A stretch of DNA of 64,000 nucleotides from MAG-120531 sp963934855 (GTDB lineage Bacteria; Bacteroidota; Bacteroidia; Flavobacteriales; Flavobacteriaceae): positions 1 through 64,000 of the forward strand of contig CAWWAC010000001.1 in NCBI GenBank assembly GCA_963934855.1, written 5' to 3'. The stretch's first letter is position 1. Each line of letters opens with the position of its first letter. The notes below the pieces were generated by a model. That model had not been told where the DNA came from. It made no database searches and saw only the letters and a program-made list of their open reading frames with translations. This document shows positions 35,278 through 44,973 of this stretch, one piece after another. A program made the position numbers and the translations under genes.

Positions 35278-36867
35278 ATGAGTCATTTTATTGAAATTCC
35301 AAATGCGTATAAAATTCAAAAAGAATTACATCTAAATCACTATTTGGTTGGAGGTGAATTAAAAGAATGGAAGGGAGGTAGAATAGATGTTTTTTCCACT
35401 ATTTCTAGTACCCCTTCATATGCCCCCACTTTATTAGGTAGTATTCCAGATCTAGACAAAGCTTGTGCATTAGAAGCGCTTAATGCTGCTAAGACAGCTT
35501 ATGCTAATGGTCAGGGTGCTTGGCCCACTATGAAAACCAAAGCAAGGATAGATTGCATGGAACAATTTGTTTTGGCTATGAAGACAAAAAGATCAGAAGT
35601 GGTTCAATATCTCATGTGGGAAATTGGAAAGTCTTTAGGAGACTCTGAAAAAGAATTTGACAGAACTGTACAGTACATCAATGACACAGTATTAGACTAT
35701 AAAAATTTAGACAGATTTGCTGCTAAATTTGTTAAGCAAGAAGGAGTAAATGCGCATATAAGAAGAGGTCCTTTGGGAGTGGTGTTGTGCCTAGGCCCAT
35801 ATAATTACCCCTTAAATGAAACTTTTGCCTTGTTAATTCCTGCATTAATAATGGGGAATACAGTGATCTTTAAGCCGGCAAAATATGGCGTACTACTCAT
35901 TGCACCTTTATTAGAAGCTTTTGCTAGTTGTTTCCCTAAAGGGGTAATTAATGTATTGTTTGGAAAAGGAAGGACCTTAGCAGCTCCTATCATGGAAACT
36001 GGCTTGATAGACGTTCTAGCTCTAATTGGTAATAGTAAAGCGGCAAATGCCCTTCAGAATTTACACCCAAAAAGTAATAGATTGAGATCTGTATTGGGCT
36101 TGGAGGCAAAAAACCCAGCCATTATATTATCAGACGCAGACATGGATTTGACAATTTCTGAATGTATTTCTGGTAGTTTATCTTTTAATGGACAAAGATG
36201 TACCGCTTTAAAAGTATTGTATGTTCATGAGTCTATTGCAGAGGAATTTACCAGTAGATTTTCTGCGGCAGTAGACGCTTTGAAATTTGGAAATCCTTGG
36301 GAAGATAAAGTTTTTTTAACCCCACTTCCAGAAGCAGAAAAGCCCGCTTATTTAAAAGCGCTTATAGAAGACGCTCAATCTAAAGGGGCTAAAATACTCA
36401 ATAAAAAAGGAGGAGAAATTTCTGAGAATTATATTTGGCCTGCTGTTCTATTTCCTGTGAATAGCAGTATGAGTATTTTCCATGAAGAACAGTTTGGACC
36501 TTTAGTGCCTATAGTACCTTTTTCAAATATAGAAACTCCTTTAAATGACATGGCCAATTCAAACTATGGCCAACAGGTAAGCCTTTTTGGAAATGAGGTG
36601 GTTACTTTAGCCCCATTAATAGATACATTAGTAAATTTAGTGTGTAGGGTTAATTTAAATTCTGCTTGTCAGAGAGGTCCAGATGTGTACCCATTCACTG
36701 GAAGAAAAGATTCAGCAATGGCTACACTTAGTGTTCACGACGCTTTGCGGTCATTTTCCATTAGAACCTTTTTAGCTTCAAAGGACAATAAACTAAACAA
36801 TGCCATTCTAACAAAGCTTATAGAAACTAGAAGTTCGAATTTTGTAAGTACAGACTATATTTTATAA
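35278..36867 (+). CDS. gapN: GapN-like NADP-dependent glyceraldehyde-3-phosphate dehydrogenase (non-phosphorylating)
   Basis: The 529-residue aldehyde dehydrogenase has general base Glu276 (GLEAKNP) and nucleophile Cys308 (NGQRCTALK). The SFNGQRCTA context is that of GapN rather than of most ALDHs. GapN oxidises glyceraldehyde 3-phosphate directly to 3-phosphoglycerate and makes NADPH without ATP. It sits 14 nt after ilvC as the last gene of the operon before a strong terminator. Supplying NADPH for the reductoisomerase is an attractive but untested reason for its position. Another aldehyde substrate is possible. Confidence 0.82.
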   Translation: MSHFIEIPNAYKIQKELHLNHYLVGGELKEWKGGRIDVFSTISSTPSYAPTLLGSIPDLDKACALEALNAAKTAYANGQGAWPTMKTKARIDCMEQFVLAMKTKRSEVVQYLMWEIGKSLGDSEKEFDRTVQYINDTVLDYKNLDRFAAKFVKQEGVNAHIRRGPLGVVLCLGPYNYPLNETFALLIPALIMGNTVIFKPAKYGVLLIAPLLEAFASCFPKGVINVLFGKGRTLAAPIMETGLIDVLALIGNSKAANALQNLHPKSNRLRSVLGLEAKNPAIILSDADMDLTISECISGSLSFNGQRCTALKVLYVHESIAEEFTSRFSAAVDALKFGNPWEDKVFLTPLPEAEKPAYLKALIEDAQSKGAKILNKKGGEISENYIWPAVLFPVNSSMSIFHEEQFGPLVPIVPFSNIETPLNDMANSNYGQQVSLFGNEVVTLAPLIDTLVNLVCRVNLNSACQRGPDVYPFTGRKDSAMATLSVHDALRSFSIRTFLASKDNKLNNAILTKLIETRSSNFVSTDYIL

Positions 36868-36890
36868 GAGTACTTAAATTGATTCCAATA

Positions 36891-36917
36891 AAAAAGGAGC
36901 CTAGTGGCTCCTTTTTT
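36891..36917. terminator. Bidirectional terminator between ilv and leu operons
   Basis: A 10-bp stem (aaaaggagcc / ggctcctttt) with loop TAGT is flanked by A and T runs. It can therefore end both the gapN (+) and leuB (-) transcripts. Confidence 0.93.
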
Positions 36918-36939
36918 ATTTAATATACAAGAAAATATA

Positions 36940-38007
36940 TTAAGCTTCTAAAATTCTAGCCGTTAGCCAATCTCCTACTTCTGATGTTTTTTTGGCTATT
37001 CCTGCTTCCGCAAGGTCTTCAGTCACAAAACCAGCTTCTAAAGATTCATTTACTACTTTTCTAATAAGTGCTGCTTCTTGGGTTAACCCAAAGGCGTCTT
37101 CAAACATCATGGCAGCAGACAATACTGTAGCCAAAGGGTTAGCAATGTCTTTTCCTGCAGCTTGGGGGTATGAACCGTGAATGGGTTCAAATAAAGAAGT
37201 TTCTTCACCAACGGAGGCAGAAGGCATAAGCCCCATAGATCCAGATATAACAGAAGCCTCGTCAGTTAAAATATCTCCAAAGAGATTTTCGGTTATTAAA
37301 ACGTCGTATTGGTTTGGCCATTGCACCAACCTCATAGCCACTGCGTCTACAAATTCATAAGATACTGTAACCTCAGGGTACTCTTTTTCCATGGATTGAA
37401 CGGTTTCTCTCCACAATCTAGAAGTTTCTAGCACATTGGCCTTATCTACACAGCAAAGTTTTTTAGACCTAGTCATGGCCAACTCAAAACCTTTTTTAGC
37501 CAAGCGCTGTACTTCTGCTCGGGTATAAGTACAGGTATCATAGGCAGTGTCTCCATTGTCTTCTCTACCTCTTTTACCAAAGTAAATTCCACCAGTTAAT
37601 TCTCTTAAAAACACTAAATCTGTCCCTTCTATTCGCTCTCTTTTTAAGGGAGATTTTTCTATAAGTGACGGAAAAGTAAAAGTGGGTCTTACATTGGCAA
37701 ATAATCCCAATTGCTGACGCATTTTTAATAATCCTTGTTCTGGCCTTACTTTGGCAGACGGATTATTGTCATATTTTGGATCACCAATGGCTCCAAATAA
37801 AACAGCATCGGCCGCTAGGCAAATAGCGTGTGTTTCTGGAGGGTAGGGGTCACCCACTGCATCAATAGCCGCAGCACCTGTTAGAGCAGGGTTCCAAGTA
37901 ATTTCATGATTAAATTTACGGGCTATGGCATTCGAGACCTTTACAGCCTGGTCAATCACTTCTGGACCTATACCGTCTCCTGCTAATAGGGCAATGGATA
38001 CTTTCAT
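36940..38007 (-). CDS. leuB: 3-isopropylmalate dehydrogenase
   Basis: The 355-residue protein has the family start LLAGDGIGPEV, the substrate-binding RELTGGIYFGKRG and the Mg/NAD region TENLFGDILTDEAS. It oxidatively decarboxylates 3-isopropylmalate to the leucine oxoacid. It is the last gene of leuC-leuD-leuA-leuB, 2 nt after leuA, and ends at the bidirectional terminator. Confidence 0.97.
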   Translation of the reverse strand: MKVSIALLAGDGIGPEVIDQAVKVSNAIARKFNHEITWNPALTGAAAIDAVGDPYPPETHAICLAADAVLFGAIGDPKYDNNPSAKVRPEQGLLKMRQQLGLFANVRPTFTFPSLIEKSPLKRERIEGTDLVFLRELTGGIYFGKRGREDNGDTAYDTCTYTRAEVQRLAKKGFELAMTRSKKLCCVDKANVLETSRLWRETVQSMEKEYPEVTVSYEFVDAVAMRLVQWPNQYDVLITENLFGDILTDEASVISGSMGLMPSASVGEETSLFEPIHGSYPQAAGKDIANPLATVLSAAMMFEDAFGLTQEAALIRKVVNESLEAGFVTEDLAEAGIAKKTSEVGDWLTARILEA

Positions 38008-38009
38008 AA

Positions 38010-39533
38010 TTATATAATATTGAGCATTTTTTCAGTGGCTTTTATTGCAGATACTGTCTGGTCTGAGTCTAAGCCTCTGGTAATAAATTCTTTTCCTTGG
38101 TGTTCCCAGCTAATTACAGTTTCACAAAGGGCATCTGAAGCGCTACCTGGAGGTATTCTCACCGCGTAATCGGTTAAGATGGCTAAGTGGTTTTTTTGTT
38201 TTTTATAGATATTGCGTAGTGCATTCATAAAAGCGTCAAATTGACCGTCTCCACTTGCATGAGCCTCATAGGTGTCTTCGTTTATATTAAGAGAAACGGT
38301 AGCGGTTGGGTTTAGGCCTTTTGCATGGGTGAGGACATAAGAGTTTACCTTTACTTTATGAACGTATTTAACAGCATCTAGCACATCTGAAATAATATAA
38401 GGCAGGTCTTCAGTGGTTACCTTTTCTTTCTTATCTCCTAGACTTATAATTCTTTCAGTAACTCTCTTTAGTTCGTCTTGGTTTAGGGTGAGGCCTAGTT
38501 CCTGTAAGTTCTTTAAAATATTGGCTTTTCCTGAGGTTTTTCCTAGGGCATATTTTCGTTTTCTACCAAATCTTTCTGGTAGTAAATCATTAAAGTAAAG
38601 GTTATGTTTACTATCTCCATCTGCATGTATTCCAGCAGTTTGCGTAAATACATTTTCACCTACAATAGGTTTGTTTGCTGGAATTCCAAAACCAGTAAAC
38701 GCTGAAACAAGTTTACTTACTTTGTATAGCGATGATTCTTTCACATTTACCTTTATCTCTGGCATAAAGTCATTAATAACGGCTATCACGCTAGCTAGCG
38801 GAGCGTTTCCTGCCCTTTCACCCATTCCATTCACTGTTAAGTGTAAGCCTTTTACGCCCGCCTTTAAAGCCTCCATGACATTGGCAACACTCAAATCATA
38901 ATCGTTGTGTCCGTGAAAATCTATATGCAGTTCAGGGTATTTTTCTATTATGGCAGACAGGTAAGTAAAAGTTTCTCTATGGGTCAGGATTCCTAAGGTG
39001 TCTGGTAATAAAACTCTTTTAACTGGCTGTGTGGATATAAAATCTAAATACAAATAGACGTAGTCAGGATCATTGCGCATACCATTACTCCAATCTTCTA
39101 GATACACATTAGTTTCTATGCCTTTTTTAAGACCCGCTTCAATAACTTGGGAAATATCTTTAAAATGCTGTTGTGGTGTTTTTTTTAGTTGGTGAGTGAG
39201 ATGGTTTAAGGAGCCTTTTGTCAATAAATTTTGTACTTGGGCACCTGTCTGTTCCATCCAATCTAATGAAATGCCACCATCTACAAAGGTCAGGACCTCA
39301 ATGCGCTTTTCAAAGCCTCTTGTCTTTGCCCACTCCATAATACTCTTTACTGCCTGAAATTCTCCTTCAGACACTCTGGCAGAAGCCACTTCTATTCTGT
39401 CTACTTGGAGTTCCTCTAACAATAGTTTTGCCAAAGTGAGTTTTTCAGAGGCTGAAAAAGAGACGCTAGAGGTTTGCTCACCATCCCTAAGGGTGGTGTC
39501 CATGATTTCTATTAGTCTTTTATTTACAGGCAT
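38010..39533 (-). CDS. leuA: 2-isopropylmalate synthase family protein (LeuA, or possibly citramalate synthase)
   Basis: The 507-residue protein has the acyl-CoA-lyase signature DTTLRDGEQT near residue 12. The metal-binding HGHND and NGMGERAGNAPL follow, and a C-terminal LeuA allosteric domain covers about 380-505. Position between leuD and leuB argues for 2-isopropylmalate synthesis from 2-oxoisovalerate and acetyl-CoA. Family members with this architecture also include citramalate synthases (pyruvate plus acetyl-CoA), which would feed Ile through the same LeuCDB enzymes. No ilvA is present in the window, so that alternative stays open. Confidence 0.85.
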   Translation of the reverse strand: MPVNKRLIEIMDTTLRDGEQTSSVSFSASEKLTLAKLLLEELQVDRIEVASARVSEGEFQAVKSIMEWAKTRGFEKRIEVLTFVDGGISLDWMEQTGAQVQNLLTKGSLNHLTHQLKKTPQQHFKDISQVIEAGLKKGIETNVYLEDWSNGMRNDPDYVYLYLDFISTQPVKRVLLPDTLGILTHRETFTYLSAIIEKYPELHIDFHGHNDYDLSVANVMEALKAGVKGLHLTVNGMGERAGNAPLASVIAVINDFMPEIKVNVKESSLYKVSKLVSAFTGFGIPANKPIVGENVFTQTAGIHADGDSKHNLYFNDLLPERFGRKRKYALGKTSGKANILKNLQELGLTLNQDELKRVTERIISLGDKKEKVTTEDLPYIISDVLDAVKYVHKVKVNSYVLTHAKGLNPTATVSLNINEDTYEAHASGDGQFDAFMNALRNIYKKQKNHLAILTDYAVRIPPGSASDALCETVISWEHQGKEFITRGLDSDQTVSAIKATEKMLNII

Positions 39534-39572
39534 TATAAATATTTATATTTTGTAATTGGCTTTTTTATATAC

Positions 39573-40169
39573 TTAAAGTGGGGTATTGGCAGCAAATGCA
39601 GTAATTTCTTTTTTAATGTTTATGAGGTAGTCAATATCGTCAAAACCATGAAGCATATTATCCTTTTTATAATCATTAATGTCAAAAAATTCTTGAGCTC
39701 CAGTACTAATGAGTGTAATGGTTTGAGCTTTTAAGTCTATCTTAATTTCCGCTTTTGGATTGCTAAAGACTTCTTCCATTAGAACATTTAAAAACGCTGG
39801 ACTTACTTGCACGGGTAGAACCCCAATATTTAGACAGTTATTTTTAAATATATCTGCAAAAAAACTAGATACTACACATCTAAATCCATAGTCATATACA
39901 GCCCAAGCTGCGTGTTCTCTAGAGGAACCCGATCCAAAATTTTTACCTCCAAGCAAAATTTTACCTGAATAGGTAGGGTTGTTTAATACAAAATCTTTTT
40001 TTGGACTATTATCTGTGTGGTACCTCCAGTCTCTAAACAAGTTATCTCCAAACCCTATACGCTCGGTAGCTTTTAAAAATCTAGCAGGAATAATTTGATC
40101 TGTATCTACATTTTCTATAGGCAGTGGTACTGCAGTAGTAGTGAGGTCAATAAATGAATCGTATGCCAT
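39573..40169 (-). CDS. leuD: 3-isopropylmalate dehydratase, small subunit
   Basis: The 198-residue swivel-domain subunit has the signatures DTDQIIPARFLK and GKNFGSGSSREHA. Together with LeuC it isomerises 2- to 3-isopropylmalate. It starts 16 nt after leuC and is followed by leuA after 39 nt. Confidence 0.97.
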   Translation of the reverse strand: MAYDSFIDLTTTAVPLPIENVDTDQIIPARFLKATERIGFGDNLFRDWRYHTDNSPKKDFVLNNPTYSGKILLGGKNFGSGSSREHAAWAVYDYGFRCVVSSFFADIFKNNCLNIGVLPVQVSPAFLNVLMEEVFSNPKAEIKIDLKAQTITLISTGAQEFFDINDYKKDNMLHGFDDIDYLINIKKEITAFAANTPL

Positions 40170-40185
40170 AAAAGTGTTGTTAAAT

Positions 40186-41583
40186 TTAAGATAATAAGGT
40201 TCTTGGATCTGTTACTTTTCCTGTTACCGCCGCTGCAGCTGCAACCAAAGGACTTGCCAATAGGGTTCTAGACCCAGGACCCTGTCTTCCTTCAAAATTT
40301 CTATTAGAGGTGCTTACAGCATATTTACCTGCTGGCACCTTGTCATCGTTCATAGCTAGGCAAGCAGAGCAACCAGGCTCTCTTAGAACAAAACCCGCTT
40401 CTTCTAAAATGGTTAATAGTCCTTCTTCTTTGATGGCTTTTTCTACTTGGTGAGATCCAGGAACTAACCAAGCAGTTACATTATCTGCTTTTTTCTTCCC
40501 TTTTACAAGGCTTGTAAATGCTCTAAAATCCTCAATTCTACCGTTGGTACAACTCCCTAAGAAAACATAATCTATGGTTTTACCTAACATGGAATCTCCT
40601 TCACTAAAATTCATATATGCCAATGATTTTTGATAGGTTGTCACGCCACCCTCTATATCTTTAGACATAGGAATGTCTTTAGATATACCCATACCCATAC
40701 CCGGGTTAGTACCATAAGTAATCATGGGCTCAATTACAGCACCGTCAAAGCTATATTCTTTATCAAAAATAGCGTTGGGTTCTGTGTAAAGGGTTTTCCA
40801 ATAAGTCATGGCTGTATCCCATGCAGTTCCTCTAGGGGTGAACTCTCTGTCTTTTATATAGTCAAATGTTTTTTGATCTGGCGCCATCATACCTCCTCTA
40901 GCACCCATTTCTATACTGAGATTACAGACGGTCATTCTTCCCTCCATACTCATTTCTGAAAACACATTTCCAGCATATTCTACAAAATAACCAGTGGCAC
41001 CAGAGGTACTGAGCTTAGAAATAATAAATAAGGCTACATCTTTAGAGGTTACCCCATTTTGAAGGCTTCCAGTAACACTAATTCTCATTTTTTTTGCCTT
41101 AGTCTGCATAATACATTGAGTAGACAATACCATTTCTACTTCAGAGGTTCCAATACCAAAGGCAATAGCTCCAAAGGCACCATGGGTAGAAGTATGTGAG
41201 TCTCCACAAACTATTGTAGCACCTGGCTGCGTAATTCCATATTCTGGTCCTACTACGTGTACAATTCCGTTTTTTTCATGGCCCAATCCCCAATATGAAA
41301 TTCCATGAGCATGCGCATTTTCTTCTAAAGCCTTTAATTGTTTGGCAGACAATGGGTCCTCTACCGGAAGGTGTTGGTTTAGAGTGGGTGTATTGTGATC
41401 TGCAGTAGCGAAGGTACGTTCTGGATAAAGTACTTTTATATTCCTATTTTTTAAACCTAAAAAAGCTACAGGACTAGTTACCTCGTGTACCATATGGCGG
41501 TCTATAAACAAGACATCTGGTCCATTTTCTATGCTGCGAACCACGTGAGAATCCCAAACTTTGTCAAAAAGTGTTTTTTTCAT
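40186..41583 (-). CDS. leuC: 3-isopropylmalate dehydratase, large subunit
   Basis: The 465-residue aconitase-family subunit has [4Fe-4S] ligands in GSCTNGR and EPGCSACLAMN, plus the CGDSHTSTHGAFGA motif. It is the first gene of the leu operon. A 111-nt gap separates it from recG upstream on the same strand. I found no exact TAnnTTTG there, so the operon promoter is not located. Confidence 0.97.
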   Translation of the reverse strand: MKKTLFDKVWDSHVVRSIENGPDVLFIDRHMVHEVTSPVAFLGLKNRNIKVLYPERTFATADHNTPTLNQHLPVEDPLSAKQLKALEENAHAHGISYWGLGHEKNGIVHVVGPEYGITQPGATIVCGDSHTSTHGAFGAIAFGIGTSEVEMVLSTQCIMQTKAKKMRISVTGSLQNGVTSKDVALFIISKLSTSGATGYFVEYAGNVFSEMSMEGRMTVCNLSIEMGARGGMMAPDQKTFDYIKDREFTPRGTAWDTAMTYWKTLYTEPNAIFDKEYSFDGAVIEPMITYGTNPGMGMGISKDIPMSKDIEGGVTTYQKSLAYMNFSEGDSMLGKTIDYVFLGSCTNGRIEDFRAFTSLVKGKKKADNVTAWLVPGSHQVEKAIKEEGLLTILEEAGFVLREPGCSACLAMNDDKVPAGKYAVSTSNRNFEGRQGPGSRTLLASPLVAAAAAVTGKVTDPRTLLS

Positions 41584-41694
41584 ATAATTTATATTTGTTA
41601 GGACACATTATGACCTAAGTTCTATTGTAGTATAAGGTAAAAATAAATAAAAAAACCTGTTAGTCTTTATGTTAAGGAACAAGAATTACGATGC

Positions 41695-43800
41695 TCAACT
41701 AATATAATTCCATATATTCTTGTGCTTAACCAAAGCTTTATAAGCCTCTAAAATTGCTTTGTTTTTTGGTAAACTTAATGCAGGGTCTAATTTTATTAGG
41801 TCTAAGGCTATTTCTCTAGCTTTCTTAAGGAGGTCTGAATCTTTAATAAGGTCTGCTATTTTCATTTGTAATACACCACTCTGTTGTGTGCCCATTAGGT
41901 CACCGGGGCCTCTTAATTTTAAATCTACCTCTGCTATTTCAAAACCATCTGAAGTAGCTACCATGGTTTGTAATCTAGTTTTGCCTTCACTAGATATTTT
42001 ATTTCCAGAGAGTAATATACAGTAACTTTGATCTGCACCTCTGCCTACACGTCCTCTTAGCTGGTGTAATTGAGAAAGCCCAAAACGCTCTGAGCTCTCT
42101 ATGACCATTACAGAGGCATTGGGTACGTTTACACCCACTTCTATGACCGTTGTGGCTACCATAATTTGCGTTTCTCCTTTTACAAAACGCTCCATTTCAA
42201 AGGCTTTTGCGTCTGCCTTCATTTGTCCGTGTACTATAGATATCTGATAGTTTGGGAGCGGGAATTCTCTGGTAATACTTTCGTATCCATCCATAAGATC
42301 TTTGTAGTCAAATACTTCAGATTCATTAATAAGTGGGTATACAACATAAATCTGCCTACCTTTCTTAATTTCCTCCTTCATAAAACCAAACACTTGTAAC
42401 CTGTTCTGATCTGATCGCCAGACTGTTTTAATAGATTTTCTGCCGGGGGGTAACTCATCTATGACTGATAGATCAAGATCTCCATAAACGCTCATGGCTA
42501 GCGTTCTAGGTATGGGAGTAGCCGTCATGACCAACACATGGGGAGGTAACACATTTTTATGCCATAATTTGGCCCGTTGCGCTACCCCAAAACGGTGTTG
42601 TTCGTCGATAATTGCGAGACCTAGGTTTTTGTAGAGCACAGGATCTTCTAAAAGGGCATGTGTGCCAATAAGAACCTTTATATCTCCAATTGCAAGCTGT
42701 TCAAAGAGGGGCTTTCTAGCAGATTTTTTGACACTTCCAGTAAGTAAAGCCACTTCAATACCCATGGGTTTTAAAAGCTCAGATACCCCTTTAAAGTGTT
42801 GGTTAGCTAAAATTTCTGTCGGTGCCATAAGGCAGGCTTGATATCCATTGTCTACAGCAAATAATATTGCCATAACAGCTACTATGGTTTTACCAGAGCC
42901 TACATCTCCTTGTAAGAGCCTATTCATTTGTGCGTTGCTCCCCACGTCTGCTCTAATTTCTTTAATGACTCTTTTTTGAGCATTAGTGAGTGAGAAGGGG
43001 AGGTGGTTGTGGTAAAAATCTTTAAAATATGCGCCTACATCTAGAAAGGGAAGCCCTTTTATTTTCTGCTTTCTAGTGAAATTTTTTCTAATGAGCTGCA
43101 GCTGAATAAAAAATAGTTCTTCAAATTTAAGCCTTCCCGAAGCTCTTAAAAGCATGGCAGTATCTTTTGGAAAGTGAATGTGAAACAAAGCAGCCGAACG
43201 GCCTAATAATTTTAAATCACTTAAAATAGACTCTGAAAGTGTTTCCTGAAATCCACTACCACACTCAATGAACAACTGTTCCATGGCCCTAATTATTATC
43301 CTATTACCTATATTGGCCTTGGAAAGCACCTCTGTGCTGGGGTAAATGGCCTGTAAGCCTGCTTGAGTTCCAGTCTCATAATTAGCAAGTAGTTCCATTT
43401 CCGGATGTGGCATTGAATAGCGTCCTTGGTAGGTGTTTATTTTTCCAAATACTACGTATGGGGTATGTGTTTTTATATTTTCTTGAATCCATTTGGCACC
43501 TCTAAACCAGACTAGTTCCATAGATGCATTCTCATCAACAAAAGTAGCTACTAAGCGGCTTCCTTTTTGCTGTGCGATGCTACTAATATGAGTTATTTTT
43601 CCAATAATTTGTACCTCTGCTTCTGTATCTTGTAACTCATTTATATGGTAAAAACGGCTGCGATCCACATAGCGGTTTGGGAAAAAATGAAGCAGGTCTT
43701 GGTAAGTCTTTAGTCCTAACTGTGCAGCTAGGAGCTTGGCCCTCATAGGTCCAATGCCTTTTAAATATGCCAACGGGGTTTGTAGGAACTGCGCATTCAT
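41695..43800 (-). CDS. recG: ATP-dependent DNA helicase RecG
   Basis: The 701-residue protein has an N-terminal wedge/OB domain (about 60-160) and superfamily 2 motifs: Walker A GDVGSGKT, DEQH box IIDEQHRFG, MTATPIPRTL and QLRGRVGRG. RecG remodels stalled forks and branched recombination intermediates. It is monocistronic or leads into leuC, and is divergent from the patatin-like gene. Confidence 0.96.
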   Translation of the reverse strand: MNAQFLQTPLAYLKGIGPMRAKLLAAQLGLKTYQDLLHFFPNRYVDRSRFYHINELQDTEAEVQIIGKITHISSIAQQKGSRLVATFVDENASMELVWFRGAKWIQENIKTHTPYVVFGKINTYQGRYSMPHPEMELLANYETGTQAGLQAIYPSTEVLSKANIGNRIIIRAMEQLFIECGSGFQETLSESILSDLKLLGRSAALFHIHFPKDTAMLLRASGRLKFEELFFIQLQLIRKNFTRKQKIKGLPFLDVGAYFKDFYHNHLPFSLTNAQKRVIKEIRADVGSNAQMNRLLQGDVGSGKTIVAVMAILFAVDNGYQACLMAPTEILANQHFKGVSELLKPMGIEVALLTGSVKKSARKPLFEQLAIGDIKVLIGTHALLEDPVLYKNLGLAIIDEQHRFGVAQRAKLWHKNVLPPHVLVMTATPIPRTLAMSVYGDLDLSVIDELPPGRKSIKTVWRSDQNRLQVFGFMKEEIKKGRQIYVVYPLINESEVFDYKDLMDGYESITREFPLPNYQISIVHGQMKADAKAFEMERFVKGETQIMVATTVIEVGVNVPNASVMVIESSERFGLSQLHQLRGRVGRGADQSYCILLSGNKISSEGKTRLQTMVATSDGFEIAEVDLKLRGPGDLMGTQQSGVLQMKIADLIKDSDLLKKAREIALDLIKLDPALSLPKNKAILEAYKALVKHKNIWNYIS

Positions 43801-43913
43801 GCCATAAATGTAGTTTTAAAGGCGCGTTTTTGCAAGAGATTCTTCTTTTAACAAGCTATATTAACAGCCTATTTCATTACATTTATAATTCAATTTTTAG
43901 GTTAAATCTATTG

Positions 43914-44837
43914 ATGAAAAAAGCATTAGTCATTTCTGGTGGGGGTAGCAAAGGAGCCTTTGCGGGCGGAGTTGCTGAATACCTCATGCGCAAACAAGGA
44001 AAAGAATATGATATTTTTGTGGGAACCTCTACGGGAAGCTTACTCATTCCGCAATTGGCCTTAAATAATATCGAAAAATTACACCACGCTTACACCAATG
44101 TAAACCAACGCAGTATTTTTAATGTAAACCCTTTTGTGGTTCGTAAAAACGCAAATAGAGAGTACGTTACTATTAATTATATCACCACACTTTTCCAATT
44201 TATAAGAAGTAAAAGAACTTTTGGAGAAAGTAAAAATTTAAGAAAAACCATTGCTAAAAACTTTAGCAAGGCTTCTTTTGAAATGCTTATAAAAACCAGT
44301 AAGGAGGTAGTGGTGTCAGTCTCAAACTTATCTAAGAACAGAGTTGAATATAAATCTCTACATGATTATGACTATGAATCCTTTTTAGATTGGATTTGGA
44401 TGTCCTGTAACTATATCCCTTTTATGTCTCTTGTCACTAAAGATGGCTATGAATACGGAGATGGTGGTTTGGGCTCAGTTGTGCCTATTAGAGAAGCCAT
44501 TAGAAGAGGTGCTAAGGAAGTAGACGTGATTATACTAGAATCTGAAAATATGGAGCACAATAAAGTACTTGGTAAAAATCCATTTTCTCTGATGATAAGT
44601 ATTTTTGGTTTTGTATTAGACCAAATAGAATACCACGATATTTCTGAAGGCATTTTAGCCGCTAAACACAATGATGTGCAGCTTAACTTGTATTATACGC
44701 CCACCACACTTACTGAGAACTCTTTAATATTTAATAAAGTTAGAATGACCCAATGGTGGCAAGAAGGCTTTGATTACGCCCATGAAAAATTCAATTCTTT
44801 GTCATCTCCATTACCTCAGAAAAAAGAAAGTTTTTAG
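43914..44837 (+). CDS. Patatin-like phospholipase family protein
   Basis: Starting at ATG 43914 the protein has 307 residues. The oxyanion-hole GGGSKGAF follows just after the start, then the nucleophile elbow GTSTGSL, and the dyad Asp in YGDGGLGS near 185. Patatins are Ser-Asp lipid acyl hydrolases. There is no signal peptide, so action is likely cytoplasmic. The reading frame extends 49 codons upstream into the recG region, but that stretch is unlike the family and the oxyanion motif normally lies at the N terminus. The substrate is unknown. Confidence 0.9.
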   Translation: MKKALVISGGGSKGAFAGGVAEYLMRKQGKEYDIFVGTSTGSLLIPQLALNNIEKLHHAYTNVNQRSIFNVNPFVVRKNANREYVTINYITTLFQFIRSKRTFGESKNLRKTIAKNFSKASFEMLIKTSKEVVVSVSNLSKNRVEYKSLHDYDYESFLDWIWMSCNYIPFMSLVTKDGYEYGDGGLGSVVPIREAIRRGAKEVDVIILESENMEHNKVLGKNPFSLMISIFGFVLDQIEYHDISEGILAAKHNDVQLNLYYTPTTLTENSLIFNKVRMTQWWQEGFDYAHEKFNSLSSPLPQKKESF

Positions 44838-44916
44838 ATAGTCTTTATAAATATTCCCAGTCCAAAAACTCTATTTCTTCGCTGTCAGATAAAATCATAT
44901 TTTTACTTCATTCATT

Positions 44917-44951
44917 AAAAAAAAAAGCAGCTTCAGAAGAAGCTGCTTTTT
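44917..44951. terminator. Bidirectional terminator
   Basis: A 9-bp GC-rich stem (agcagcttc / gaagctgct) with loop AGAA is flanked by ten A and five T. It lies between the convergent patatin-like (+) and M20D (-) genes. Confidence 0.93.
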
Positions 44952-44973
44952 AGTGTATTGTCAGTCCTGTAGA

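Noticed and set aside
40630..40959. 109-codon open frame on the plus strand inside leuC
   Set aside because: It is antisense to leuC, with low-complexity His/Thr-rich translation and no start context.
43767..43913. 49-codon N-terminal extension of the patatin-like gene
   Set aside because: It overlaps the start of recG, is unlike the family, and the GGGSKG motif should be at the N terminus; ATG 43914 is the natural start.
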